This document shows positions 1-8,115 of a stretch of 11,737 nt of DNA, piece after piece. Source of the DNA: an uncultured Erysipelotrichaceae bacterium. GTDB taxonomy: Bacteria > Bacillota_I > Bacilli_A > RF39 > UBA660. The translations under genes were made by a program, and so were the position numbers. Every line of letters starts with the position of its first letter. Within the stretch, counting starts at the first letter, position 1. The notes beneath the pieces were generated by a model. It was given only the letters and a program-made list of their open reading frames with translations. It searched no databases and was not told the DNA's origin. The stretch lies in assembly GCA_902783345.1 (NCBI GenBank), contig CACZQI010000080.1:1-11737 (forward strand). Reading direction: 5' to 3'.

Positions 1-1115
1 GAAGGTGGTTCATGAATAGCAACTGCTTCACGAATAACATCATTTAAAGCACTTGTTTTAACTTCTTTATTAGCATTTTCATAAGCCTTAATAATTTCTG
101 GCATTAATGTGTGAATACGACTTTTAGTTTTTGATGATAAAAAGACGATACTAGCATATGGCATAAACTGAAAGTTATTTCGTACGCTTTTTATCCATTT
201 TTTCATCTCTTCATCTTTATTTTCAATTAAATCCCATTTATTAATAACAATTACAACTGCTTTTCCAGCATTTATTGCATAACTAGCAATATGCTTATCA
301 TGTTCGATAATACCTTCTTCAGCATTAATAACTAAAACACAAACATCAGATCTTTCAATTGCTTTTAGTGAACGGATAAGACTATATTTTTCAATTTGCT
401 CATAAATTTTACCTTTTTTACGCATTCCAGCTGTATCAATAGCAATAAAATCTTGTTTTAAATAAGTAAATCTAGTATCAATAGCATCTCTAGTAGTTCC
501 GGCTTCATTGGAAACAATTACCCTATCTTCATTAAGTAAAGCATTAATAAGTGAGCTTTTACCCACATTAGGTCTTCCAATGATAGAAAACTTTAAGATT
601 GGCTCACTTTCTTCAGTCGTATATGGGTTAAAACCATCCGTAATTTCATTAAGTAATTCGTTAATTCCTCTTTTATGTTCAGCGCTTATTCCAATATATT
701 TATCAAATCCTAGTTCATAATAATTATAAATACTATCATTATGTTTATCATCATCTATTTTATTTACTGCTACAATAACCTTTTTATCAGTTTTTTTAAG
801 CATTTTAGCTATTAATAAATCATTACTGGTAAGGTCAGTTTTTCCATCAATTACAAAAACAATGACATCTGATTCATCCATCGCAAGTTCGGCTTGCATT
901 TTAATACTTTCATTAAAAGTTTCTTTGGCTAAATCAATCCCACCAGTATCAATTAAATTAAATGATTTATCTTGGTAATTAACTATTCCATATATTCTAT
1001 CTCTTGTAACTCCTGGCATATCATCGATTATTGCTTTTTTCTCATTTACTAAACGATTAAACAAAGTTGATTTGCCAGTATTTGGTCTACCAATTAAACA
1101 AACGGTTTTTCTCAT
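1..1115 (-). CDS. der: Ribosome-assembly GTPase Der (EngA), C-terminus cut by window edge
   Basis: Der is a double-GTPase needed for 50S subunit maturation. The frame stays open from an ATG at 1115 to position 1, giving 371 complete codons of about 435-440 usual for the family. GTPase domain 1 shows G1 GRPNTGKST at residues 9-17 (Thr where most homologues have Val), G3 DTGG at 56-59 and G4 NKID at 118-121. Domain 2 shows GRPNVGKSS at 180-188, DTAGMRKKGK at 227-236 and NKWD at 292-295. The start of the KH-like C-terminal domain is visible (LNDVIREAV near 357-365); roughly the last 65 residues lie outside the window. The start is supported by AAGGGGTGAG a few bases upstream. It follows the pilin gene on the same strand but is separated from it by a terminator and has its own promoter. 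Confidence 0.96.
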   Translation of the reverse strand, partial: MRKTVCLIGRPNTGKSTLFNRLVNEKKAIIDDMPGVTRDRIYGIVNYQDKSFNLIDTGGIDLAKETFNESIKMQAELAMDESDVIVFVIDGKTDLTSNDLLIAKMLKKTDKKVIVAVNKIDDDKHNDSIYNYYELGFDKYIGISAEHKRGINELLNEITDGFNPYTTEESEPILKFSIIGRPNVGKSSLINALLNEDRVIVSNEAGTTRDAIDTRFTYLKQDFIAIDTAGMRKKGKIYEQIEKYSLIRSLKAIERSDVCVLVINAEEGIIEHDKHIASYAINAGKAVVIVINKWDLIENKDEEMKKWIKSVRNNFQFMPYASIVFLSSKTKSRIHTLMPEIIKAYENANKEVKTSALNDVIREAVAIHEPP

Positions 1116-1139
1116 CGGACTCACCCCTTAAACAATGTA

Positions 1140-1168
1140 ATTTTAGCATAATTTCAGGGAAAATTCAA
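1140..1168 (-). promoter_or_regulatory. Sigma-A-type promoter of der
   Basis: On the minus strand TTGAAT (1163-1168) and TAAAAT (1140-1145) are 17 bp apart, and TG precedes the -10 by one base (extended -10). The predicted start lies about 18 bases before the der ATG. It sits directly after the terminator of the upstream pilin gene, so der is probably transcribed independently. Confidence 0.7.
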
Positions 1169-1171
1169 TTT

Positions 1172-1194
1172 AAAAACTCACTACTTTAGTGAGT
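1172..1194 (-). terminator. Rho-independent terminator after the pilin-like gene
   Basis: ACTCACTA (1176-1183) and TAGTGAGT (1187-1194) form a perfect 8-bp stem with a 3-base loop. Read on the minus strand it is followed by a run of T. It lies just after the pilin-like stop codon at 1204 and before the der promoter. Confidence 0.8.
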
Positions 1195-1203
1195 ATCGTT
1201 ATC

Positions 1204-1632
1204 TTATTTAAATGAGAATGTTCTTTTAGTTTTATTATATTTAAATGATATCTTGACATTATTCATTGAAGTGTTATCTTTAGGATTAATTACTTGTTTA
1301 ACTCCATCCACTTCTTTGTCATATCCAATCAAATCATTTGAAGCAAGCGTTCCCATTGTAACAGTGCAACTTACAATATTTCCATTTTCAGTGCAACCAC
1401 TACTTAAACCTACTACACATCTAATTGCATTAGTACTTACAAAGCATTTTTCATTTTCTTGGGCCCACGCTAAAATTGCCTGCTCTGCTGTTGTTATTTT
1501 AGTATTGTAAAGTCTTTCTTTAGTTTTAGCATTAGCATTATTAATAGCCGGTACTGCTAAAACTGTAATAAGTCCTAGTAAAACTATGACAGCTAAAAGT
1601 TCTACTAAAGTAAATCCTTTTTTATTCTTCAT
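1204..1632 (-). CDS. Type IV pilin-like / pseudopilin protein
   Basis: The 142-residue product has a classic prepilin N-terminus: a basic leader MKNKKG, a predicted prepilin-peptidase cut between Gly6 and Phe7, Glu at mature position 5 (Glu11), and a hydrophobic helix at about 8-29. The mature part has four cysteines (63, 72, 80, 89) that could form two disulfides outside the membrane. Such proteins build type IV pili, secretion pseudopili or DNA-uptake pili; which one cannot be told here, since no prepilin peptidase, ATPase or platform protein gene is in the window. It starts 10 bases after the engB stop, with GGTGA before the ATG, so it is probably transcribed with engB. A terminator follows. 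The globular part was not recognised. Confidence 0.85.
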   Translation of the reverse strand: MKNKKGFTLVELLAVIVLLGLITVLAVPAINNANAKTKERLYNTKITTAEQAILAWAQENEKCFVSTNAIRCVVGLSSGCTENGNIVSCTVTMGTLASNDLIGYDKEVDGVKQVINPKDNTSMNNVKISFKYNKTKRTFSFK

Positions 1633-1642
1633 AAATTCACCA

Positions 1643-2230
1643 CTAAACCTTTAAATTTTCTTCAATTAAAGATAATATTTCATCTTTACCTTTTTTCGTA
1701 ACACTTGAAAAATAGATAATTTTATCATTGGAATCTAATTTTAAAGTAGTTTCCATTAATTTTAAATTTTTCTCACGATCTTTAGCTTTTATTTTGTCAT
1801 ATTTAGTAGCAATAATTACCACTGGAATATTATAATATTTTAAATAATCATACATTAATAAATCATTTTCAGTAGGTCTAATTCGACCATCTATTAGCAT
1901 AAAAACCAGTTTTAAATTATCTCTAGATGTTAAATATTCTTCAATCATTAGACCAAATTTTTTTTGAACTGCTTTAGAAGTACTTGCATAACCATATCCA
2001 GGAACATCTACTAAATAAAAATCATCATTACATAAATAAAAATTTAATGTCTGAGTTTTTCCAGGAGTACTAGAAGTTTTAGCATAGTTTTTACGTCCAA
2101 TTAAGGTATTAATAAAACTACTTTTACCAACATTACTACGGCCTACTAAAAGGAATTCTAATTTTTTATCTGTAGGATACTGACTAGTTCTTACAGCTAT
2201 TACATTTAAATTTGAACTTTCAATTTTCAT
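1643..2230 (-). CDS. engB: Ribosome-biogenesis GTPase EngB (YsxC/YihA)
   Basis: EngB is a small GTPase acting in late 50S ribosomal subunit assembly. Numbering from the ATG at 2230, the product has 195 residues, normal for the family. G1 is GRSNVGKSS (30-38), followed by STPGKTQ (54-60), G3 DVPG (75-78), G4 TKYD (142-145) and a G5-like FSSVTKKG near 174-181. An ATG 12 bases further upstream (2242) is in frame, but the 2230 start is preferred: GAGTGAT sits at ribosome-binding distance before it, and the resulting MKIESSN N-terminus matches the MKV-type start of Bacillus YsxC as I recall it. It is the first gene of a unit with the pilin-like gene and is divergent from recU. Confidence 0.95.
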   Translation of the reverse strand: MKIESSNLNVIAVRTSQYPTDKKLEFLLVGRSNVGKSSFINTLIGRKNYAKTSSTPGKTQTLNFYLCNDDFYLVDVPGYGYASTSKAVQKKFGLMIEEYLTSRDNLKLVFMLIDGRIRPTENDLLMYDYLKYYNIPVVIIATKYDKIKAKDREKNLKLMETTLKLDSNDKIIYFSSVTKKGKDEILSLIEENLKV

Positions 2231-2247
2231 AATATCACTCATAAAGT

Positions 2248-2276
2248 ATTATAAATGATATGTTAACGAAATGCAA
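2248..2276 (-). promoter_or_regulatory. Promoter of engB
   Basis: On the minus strand a perfect TATAAT (2248-2253) lies 17 bp from TTGCAT (2271-2276), a weak -35. Predicted transcription would start near 2241, at or inside the upstream in-frame ATG, which supports the downstream start at 2230 and a leader of only about 11 bases. Confidence 0.65.
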
Positions 2277-2293
2277 ATTATTATCGAAATATA

Positions 2294-2322
2294 TGGAAAA
2301 ATTTCCCAATTTAAAGTATAAT
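2294..2322 (+). promoter_or_regulatory. Promoter of recU-PBP1A
   Basis: TATAAT (2317-2322) is preceded at 17 bp by TGGAAA (2294-2299), a 4/6 match to TTGACA. The predicted start is near 2329, followed at once by the ribosome-binding site GGTGAAG (2330-2336) and the TTG start at 2341. It is divergent from the engB promoter, with 17 bp between the two -35 elements. Confidence 0.65.
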
Positions 2323-2340
2323 TTATATTGGTGAAGTAAT

Positions 2341-2907
2341 TTGTTATATCCAAATAAAATTAAGAAAGAAAATCTAAACAAAATTTCATATGCTAACCGT
2401 GGTATGGATTTAGAATATTTGGTTAATGAAGCTAATAATTATTATTTGATTAATGATATAGCGGTTGTTTATAAAAAACCAACACCAATTCAAATTAATA
2501 AAGTTAGTTATGCTCATGGAACACCTGAAGTTGTTAAAGGAAAATTTAATCAAAAATCAACTTTAGATTATGTTGGATTATATAAGGGAAAATACATTGA
2601 TTTTGATGCTAAGAAAACTTTAAATAAAAAGTTTTTACCTTTAGAAAATATTCATCATCATCAACTTGAACATATTAAAAGAGTTATAAAACATGATGGT
2701 TTAGCATTTCTTATTATTGAAATATGTAATAAAATTTACTTATTACCAGGAGAAAAAATAATTGATTTCACCATAAACAATGAAAGAAAAAGTATACCTT
2801 TATCTTATATTGAAGAAAATGGCTATTTAATTAATTACGGATATAATCCAGTATTAGATTATTTAAAAATAATTGATGAATTTTATTTAAAGAAAGAAAG
2901 GGATTAA
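2341..2907 (+). CDS. recU: Holliday junction resolvase RecU (TTG start)
   Basis: RecU is the Firmicutes resolvase that cuts four-way DNA junctions during recombination and chromosome segregation. The 188-residue product keeps the family blocks: ANRGMDLE (18-25), KPTPIQ (46-51), STLDYVG (73-79), YIDFDAKKT (85-93) and HHHQL (105-109). Asp76 and the D-x-K core (Asp89, Lys91) match the PD-(D/E)xK nuclease fold. Asp89 stands where Bacillus homologues have Glu (FEAK), a conservative change. The TTG start is accepted because GGTGAAG precedes it and the next Met (22) falls inside the conserved ANRGM motif. One base separates its stop from the PBP start, the conserved recU-ponA pairing of Firmicutes. 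Confidence 0.95.
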   Translation: MLYPNKIKKENLNKISYANRGMDLEYLVNEANNYYLINDIAVVYKKPTPIQINKVSYAHGTPEVVKGKFNQKSTLDYVGLYKGKYIDFDAKKTLNKKFLPLENIHHHQLEHIKRVIKHDGLAFLIIEICNKIYLLPGEKIIDFTINNERKSIPLSYIEENGYLINYGYNPVLDYLKIIDEFYLKKERD

Positions 2908-2908
2908 T

Positions 2909-5692
2909 ATGAAAAAGCAAAAATTAAAATTTAAACCAAAAGAATTAATAAACGCTGATAAAGCTAATGAATTTAAAAAGTTTAAAGCTCGCTTTAAAAA
3001 AGGAAGATTAGGAGAAAAGATTTTAACTTTATTTATGCTTTTTATAGTCTTAGTTTTTCTTGCGGTATTAGCATTTTTAATCTATATAATAATTTCATCA
3101 CCTGAATTTGATGCAGAAAAATTATATACCAAAGAAGCATCTATAATTTATGATGCTAAAGGTAATGAAATTGCGCGTCTTGGTACGGAAAATCGTGAAA
3201 GAGTTACTTATGATGATTTACCAGAAGTATTTATTGATGCTTTAGTAGCAACAGAAGACTCAAGATTTTTCCAACACTCTGGAGTAGACATGGCAAGATT
3301 TTTAAAAGCCACTTTAGGCCAACTTGCTGGTTCTTCTGGGGCTGGTGGTGCTTCTACATTAACAATGCAAATTGCTAAACAAAGAATTAATGGTAATGAG
3401 GCAACTGGAATTAAAGGTATTATTCGTAAGTTTTCAGATATTTACGTTGCCGTATTTAAATTAGAAAAGAATTACACTAAAGAACAAATCATTGAACTAT
3501 ATGTAAATATTCCACAGCTTGGTAGTGTTTATGGAATTGAACAAGCAAGTCAAAAATATTTTGGCAAATCAATTAGTGAGGTTTCTTTATCCGAAGCTGC
3601 CCTACTTGCTGGATTATTCCAAGCGCCATCGGCATATAACCCTTATAATTCACCCGAAAAAGCAGAAAGTCGTCGTAACCAAGTACTAAATCTAATGCAA
3701 AGACATGGTTATATTACTGAAGAAGAATGTGAACTTGCTAAATCTATAAAAGTTGCTGATTTAATTGTTAAAAATGGTACTGCAACTAATAAATATCAAG
3801 GATTTATTAATACTGTTATTGAAGAAGTAAAGAAAAGAACTGGTAAAGATCCATATACAGTTCCAATGAAAATTGAATCAACTATGATTCCTGAAAAACA
3901 AGATGTAATTAATGATATATATAATGGTAAAACTTCATTTAAATGGGCTGATGATGCAATACAAGCAGGTATAGCGGTTACTGATGTTAAAACTGGCGCT
4001 TTAATTGCAGTTGGAGCATCTCGTAAACAAGGCGAACTTGTATATAACTACGCAACAATGATTAATAGACACCCAGGTTCATCTGCAAAACCAATCTTTG
4101 ATTATGGCCCTGCAATTGAATATTTAAACTGGTCAACTGGTACGACAATAGTCGATGATGCTTATACTTATAGTAATGGTGCTTATATTAAAAACTGGGA
4201 TAATAGTTATAAAGGTATTATGACAGTTAAAACTGCACTTGCTTCATCAAGAAACATACCGGCTCTTCAAGCTTTCCAAGCTGTAAATCAAGCCGATATT
4301 AATAAATTTGTTACTGGTTTAGGCATTACTCCAGAATATGAAAAAGGTTCAACATTTATTAATGAATCACATAGTATTGGTGGATTTAATGGCGTTAACC
4401 CTCTTCAAATGTCAGCAGCCTATGGAGCCTTTGCTAGAGGTGGCGTTTACATTGAACCATATTCATTTACTAAAGTAGAATTTTTAGATACTGGCGAAAT
4501 TTATACTGTTACTCCAGAAAAACGTACAGTTATGAGTGAAGCAACAGCTTATATGATAAATATGATTTTAAAATATGCGGTTACATCTGGTAATGTTACG
4601 GCTGGTTCTAAATCTGGTACTGATATTGCAAGTAAAACTGGTACATCTACTGTATCAGCAGCCGCTAAAAAAGCAGCTGGTATTACAGGTAGTATCATTG
4701 GTAACTCATGGCAACTTTCTTATTCACCACAATATGTTTGTGCTGTATGGGTTGGATACGATAATGAAGTTACTAAAGAACATTATTTAACATCATCTAA
4801 AGGTAGTTATGCTCGTAAAACTTTATCTAAAGAACTTACTAAAGGAATTCAAGAATCAGGACATACTTGGACTAAACCATCATCAGTTGTATCTGCAACT
4901 ATTGAACTTGAAACAATTCCTCTAGCACTTGCTAGTGATTATACTCCTTCTAAATTAAAGAGTACTGAATACTTTAAAGCTGGTACAGTTCCTGATGAAG
5001 TTTCAACTAGATTTAGCAAATTAGAAAATCCTACTGGACTTAAAGCAACTTATAATATTGGTTCAGTTAGTCTTACATGGAACGCAATTAAAACACCTGA
5101 TGCTATAGATAATGATTATTTAACTAATTATTTTAAAGAAGGATATAAAACATTTGCTGATAAATATTTGAAAAAACGCTTAGAATATAATGAAAATAAT
5201 ATTGGTAATATTGGTTATGAAGTTTACGTAAGTAATTCTTCTGGTGGTTATACTAATTTAGGATTTACAACTAATACATCATTTACTTATAATGCTACTC
5301 TTTCTGAAAGTAAAACTTTCATGGTTAAATCAAGTTATTCTAAATTTAAAGATAATATGAGCTCTGGTATTACAGTATCAGTTACTCCTACTGGAGAAAT
5401 AACACCTAGTGCAACAGCCAATTGGAAGGTTGAATTAAATGGTGCCGGCAGCATGACTGTTCAAGAATATTATGATTTTATAAATGAAGGCAATAGTCCT
5501 GTTAAAGTAATGGATTCTGGTTATGATGTTACTAAACAAGCTAAAATATCTAATCCTACTTGCTGGGATTCAACGAATAATGAAGTATCATGTTTAACTT
5601 TAGATTGTAATGAAAATTATTATATTCAATATACTATTACATATAATAATAAATCTAAAAGCTTATCTAGAACTTTAACAAGCGGATGCTAA
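2909..5692 (+). CDS. Class A penicillin-binding protein (PBP1A-like) with FN3 and Cys-containing tail
   Basis: A bifunctional peptidoglycan synthase that polymerises glycan strands and cross-links stem peptides. The 927-residue product has a basic cytoplasmic N-terminus, one membrane segment at about 38-62, then a GT51 glycosyltransferase: EDSRFFQHSGVD (116-127, catalytic Glu116), GGASTLTMQ (146-154), RKFSD (173-177, usually RKxxE) and a KYFGK block near 216-220. The transpeptidase has SxxK (Ser391, Lys394), SRN (447-449) and KTGT (576-579). Residues about 706-827 look like a fibronectin type III domain. The last 90 residues are unfamiliar, with four Cys (885, 895, 900, 927), the final one being the last residue. 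AAAGGGAT inside recU serves as ribosome-binding site. It ends at the stem of a bidirectional terminator. It corresponds in position to Bacillus ponA. Confidence 0.95.
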   Translation: MKKQKLKFKPKELINADKANEFKKFKARFKKGRLGEKILTLFMLFIVLVFLAVLAFLIYIIISSPEFDAEKLYTKEASIIYDAKGNEIARLGTENRERVTYDDLPEVFIDALVATEDSRFFQHSGVDMARFLKATLGQLAGSSGAGGASTLTMQIAKQRINGNEATGIKGIIRKFSDIYVAVFKLEKNYTKEQIIELYVNIPQLGSVYGIEQASQKYFGKSISEVSLSEAALLAGLFQAPSAYNPYNSPEKAESRRNQVLNLMQRHGYITEEECELAKSIKVADLIVKNGTATNKYQGFINTVIEEVKKRTGKDPYTVPMKIESTMIPEKQDVINDIYNGKTSFKWADDAIQAGIAVTDVKTGALIAVGASRKQGELVYNYATMINRHPGSSAKPIFDYGPAIEYLNWSTGTTIVDDAYTYSNGAYIKNWDNSYKGIMTVKTALASSRNIPALQAFQAVNQADINKFVTGLGITPEYEKGSTFINESHSIGGFNGVNPLQMSAAYGAFARGGVYIEPYSFTKVEFLDTGEIYTVTPEKRTVMSEATAYMINMILKYAVTSGNVTAGSKSGTDIASKTGTSTVSAAAKKAAGITGSIIGNSWQLSYSPQYVCAVWVGYDNEVTKEHYLTSSKGSYARKTLSKELTKGIQESGHTWTKPSSVVSATIELETIPLALASDYTPSKLKSTEYFKAGTVPDEVSTRFSKLENPTGLKATYNIGSVSLTWNAIKTPDAIDNDYLTNYFKEGYKTFADKYLKKRLEYNENNIGNIGYEVYVSNSSGGYTNLGFTTNTSFTYNATLSESKTFMVKSSYSKFKDNMSSGITVSVTPTGEITPSATANWKVELNGAGSMTVQEYYDFINEGNSPVKVMDSGYDVTKQAKISNPTCWDSTNNEVSCLTLDCNENYYIQYTITYNNKSKSLSRTLTSGC

Positions 5693-5724
5693 AAAGAAGT
5701 GAATTTAAAATTTCACTTCTTTTT
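5691..5724. terminator. Bidirectional terminator between PBP1A and nth
   Basis: A perfect 13-bp stem (5691-5703 with 5712-5724) has an 8-base loop, with A-runs and T-runs on its two sides so it can work on both strands. It includes the last bases of the PBP stop codon and the end of nth, separating two convergent transcription units. Confidence 0.88.
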
Positions 5725-6336
5725 CATTTTAAAGTATTTACAATCTTTTTTAAATAAGCATTCTTCACATTCTGGATTTAAACTCTTACAATGGTATCTA
5801 CCAAATAATAAAATTTGCTCTGATACTTTATTCCATTTATCTTTAGGTATCTTTTTCATTAAAACCTTTTCAATTTTATCAGGATTAGTTTCATCTTTAA
5901 CAATACCTAAACGATTTGATACTCTAATAACATGGGTATCTACTGGTATACATGGCTCATTATATAAATTTTTTAAAACTACATTAGCCGTTTTACGCCC
6001 TACTCCAGGAAGTGTTTCTAAAAACAATCTATCATTAGGCACATGCCCATCATATCTATTAACTATAATCTTAGCAATTTTAAGTATATAATCAGCCTTT
6101 TTTGTATAAGACCCACATGGTTTAATAATATTTTTTATATCTTCTATACTAGCATTAGCCAGAGAAAAAATATCATATTTACTAAATAAATCTTTTGTAA
6201 CAATATTAACTCTTTTATCTGTACACTGAGCACTTAAAACCGTCGCAATTAATAATTCGTAATCTTTATTATATTCAAGTTCACATTTGGGTGATGGAAT
6301 ATAATAATCTAATATTTCATAAAAACTACTCTTCAT
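5713..6336 (-). CDS. nth: Endonuclease III (DNA glycosylase/AP lyase)
   Basis: A base-excision repair enzyme that removes oxidised pyrimidines and nicks the abasic site. The 207-residue product, normal length, has the helix-hairpin-helix LPGVGRKTANVVL (109-121) with catalytic Lys115, catalytic Asp133 in VDTHVIRVSNRLG, and the iron-sulfur ligands Cys183, 190, 193 and 199 in the expected C-x6-C-x2-C-x5-C spacing. Its ATG overlaps the end of dnaD by 11 bases, indicating translational coupling; dnaD-nth is a known Bacillus gene pair. The stop is TGA, which supports the standard genetic code. Confidence 0.97.
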   Translation of the reverse strand: MKSSFYEILDYYIPSPKCELEYNKDYELLIATVLSAQCTDKRVNIVTKDLFSKYDIFSLANASIEDIKNIIKPCGSYTKKADYILKIAKIIVNRYDGHVPNDRLFLETLPGVGRKTANVVLKNLYNEPCIPVDTHVIRVSNRLGIVKDETNPDKIEKVLMKKIPKDKWNKVSEQILLFGRYHCKSLNPECEECLFKKDCKYFKMKKK

Positions 6337-6979
6337 CTTCTAACCAATTATAATCAAATAAAACTTTATTTTCTTCTTTTAATTCATTATTTCTTTTGCG
6401 TTTTAAGTTGTTTTCTACATCAGCTTTAGTTTTAAAGCCTTTTTTACCCCATTCATAAAGAATTTTATCAATATATCTTAAGTTATTTACACCATTAAAT
6501 ACGGCTTCTTTTAAGGCTTCAATAATAAGTTCTTCGCTCATCCCGCTTTTGACCCATTCATTAATAACTTCATATTCCATCGCACTAAGGCCACGTCCAA
6601 ATTCTTTTTCAAAAATAGTAAAAATATTATCTTTAGATTTTGATTTAATATCTAAATTAATATTACTAACAATTGCTTTATATAAATTAGATAAATCAAT
6701 TGTTTCATTAACTTTACCATCAGTAGATTTGCTCATTTTAACGGCAATTAAGCCTTTAGAAGTTAAACTAGTAAAACTTTCTAATATTTCTTTATCTTCT
6801 AATAATATTACATTTTTAATTTCATTTATGTCTAAAACTGGAACATCTTGATTAGAAAAATAGATAATTAATAATAATTCATTTAAAGAAAGGTTATAGT
6901 CTTTAACAATTTGAAATAATTGTTTTTTAAAATAATAATCTTTATCTTTAATTAAACCTTCTAAAACATTATTGCTCAT
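6326..6979 (-). CDS. dnaD: DnaD-family primosome protein
   Basis: DnaD acts with DnaB and DnaI in Firmicutes to load the replicative helicase at oriC and at stalled forks. Counted from the ATG at 6979 the product has 217 residues. About 10-110 is a likely winged-helix N-terminal domain; 119-190 is the DnaD C-terminal domain, starting IFTIFEKEFGRGLSAMEYEVI (split by eye at 119-139) and containing the hallmark RYIDKILYEW (168-177). The tail is acidic and basic mixed, as usual. A GTG three codons upstream is in frame, but GGAGTGAT sits just before the 6979 ATG, so that start is chosen. It overlaps the cca end and the nth start by 11 bases each. Confidence 0.92.
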   Translation of the reverse strand: MSNNVLEGLIKDKDYYFKKQLFQIVKDYNLSLNELLLIIYFSNQDVPVLDINEIKNVILLEDKEILESFTSLTSKGLIAVKMSKSTDGKVNETIDLSNLYKAIVSNINLDIKSKSKDNIFTIFEKEFGRGLSAMEYEVINEWVKSGMSEELIIEALKEAVFNGVNNLRYIDKILYEWGKKGFKTKADVENNLKRKRNNELKEENKVLFDYNWLEDEE

Positions 6980-8066
6980 TAATATCACTCCAATTAGTTA
7001 AAATATAATTTTTAAGATCATTATAATTATTCTTAATTTTTTTATCTAATACTTTATTTATTAAATCATCATGAATTATTTTTAATTTAAAGGTTGGTTT
7101 AAGATTTAAAATGGTCATAATATCATTATTATTAATTTTTAACTCATGATTATTTTTAATAACTAAATTTTGATACTTTTTATTAAGAACTGTTTTATCA
7201 TAACCTAATATTTCTCCAGCAACTAATGAAATATACAAACCTTCTTTAAATAAAGTATAATTAGTAATTTCATTACTGTTTAATATTCCCCTAATTCTTT
7301 TAATAATATTTAAATTATTTTTCGTAAAAGGATAATTAGGTGAAAAAGATAGTTGCGCCCATATACCTAAAAGGTCAGGCACTTCTACTATTTTATCATA
7401 ATCTATCTCTAGTGCCCATAATAAATCCATCTTTTTTAAGACTTCTAATCCACTTAAAATATTTTTGGAAGATAATATCTTATCTAATTCTTCCTTTTTT
7501 CTTGTATAACTTAAATTCTTAATTAAATCCTTATTATTTGAAATAAAGTCAGTTATCTCTTCATCCAATTTAAAATCTAAAGTTATGGCCATTCTAATAG
7601 CCCTTAGCATTCTAAGCGGATCTTCTTTAAGTCTTTCTTTAGCACTACCAATGGTTCTAATAATGTGATTGTTTAAATCTTCTTTGCCATTTAAGTAATC
7701 AAATATATAACCAGCACTGTTCATACATAACGCATTAATTGTAAAATCTCTTCTTTGAATATCAGTAATTAAATTATTAATATATTCAACCTTGTTTGGT
7801 TTATGGTTCTCATAACCACTTTCTTTTCGATATGTTGTAATATCAAAATTATATTCACCATAAGTAAAATTTATTGAACCATACTCTGTAGTTTCCTTTT
7901 TAATATTAAAAATATTAATTATATCTTTAGGAAGAGCATTAGTGCATATATCAACGTCAACTGAATGAATGCCTAGTAGAAAGTCTCTTACATAACCACC
8001 TACCACATAAGCTTCAAATCCATTTTCCTCAATTTTTTCTAAAATACTTTTTATTTCTAAGTTCAT
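6969..8066 (-). CDS. cca: CCA tRNA nucleotidyltransferase (class II)
   Basis: Adds or repairs the 3'-CCA of tRNAs without a template. The 365-residue product, slightly short for the family, has GGYVRD (23-28), the metal-binding DVD (Asp37, Asp39), the RRDFTINAL motif (105-113) and the EDPLRMLRAIR motif (148-158) that helps choose the incoming nucleotide, followed by the helical tRNA-binding region. Full CCA addition is the likely activity, but separate CC- and A-adding enzymes share these motifs. It has its own promoter; GTGGTG precedes the ATG. It leads the cca-dnaD-nth run. The last third is Lys/Asn-rich and weakly recognisable, which fits the base composition. Confidence 0.94.
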   Translation of the reverse strand: MNLEIKSILEKIEENGFEAYVVGGYVRDFLLGIHSVDVDICTNALPKDIINIFNIKKETTEYGSINFTYGEYNFDITTYRKESGYENHKPNKVEYINNLITDIQRRDFTINALCMNSAGYIFDYLNGKEDLNNHIIRTIGSAKERLKEDPLRMLRAIRMAITLDFKLDEEITDFISNNKDLIKNLSYTRKKEELDKILSSKNILSGLEVLKKMDLLWALEIDYDKIVEVPDLLGIWAQLSFSPNYPFTKNNLNIIKRIRGILNSNEITNYTLFKEGLYISLVAGEILGYDKTVLNKKYQNLVIKNNHELKINNNDIMTILNLKPTFKLKIIHDDLINKVLDKKIKNNYNDLKNYILTNWSDINEQ

Positions 8067-8081
8067 TTTTACACCACTTAA

Positions 8082-8110
8082 AGTATATCAAATATTTTAG
8101 ACTTTGTGAA
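8082..8110 (-). promoter_or_regulatory. Promoter of cca-dnaD-nth
   Basis: On the minus strand TTCACA (8105-8110) and TATACT (8082-8087) are 17 bp apart. The predicted start is only about 9-10 bases before the cca ATG. It lies just after the last bacteriocin-peptide gene, so the housekeeping run need not depend on the upstream operon. No clear terminator was seen between the two. Confidence 0.72.
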
Positions 8111-8115
8111 CTAAA

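Noticed and set aside
508..720. 70-codon open frame on the plus strand
   Set aside because: It is antisense to the clearly coding der gene, with no ribosome-binding site or family match. Similar plus-strand frames at 1253-1510, 5699-6091, 6549-6851, 7340-7522, 9215-9460 and 10335-10538, and the out-of-frame 4575-4790, are rejected likewise.
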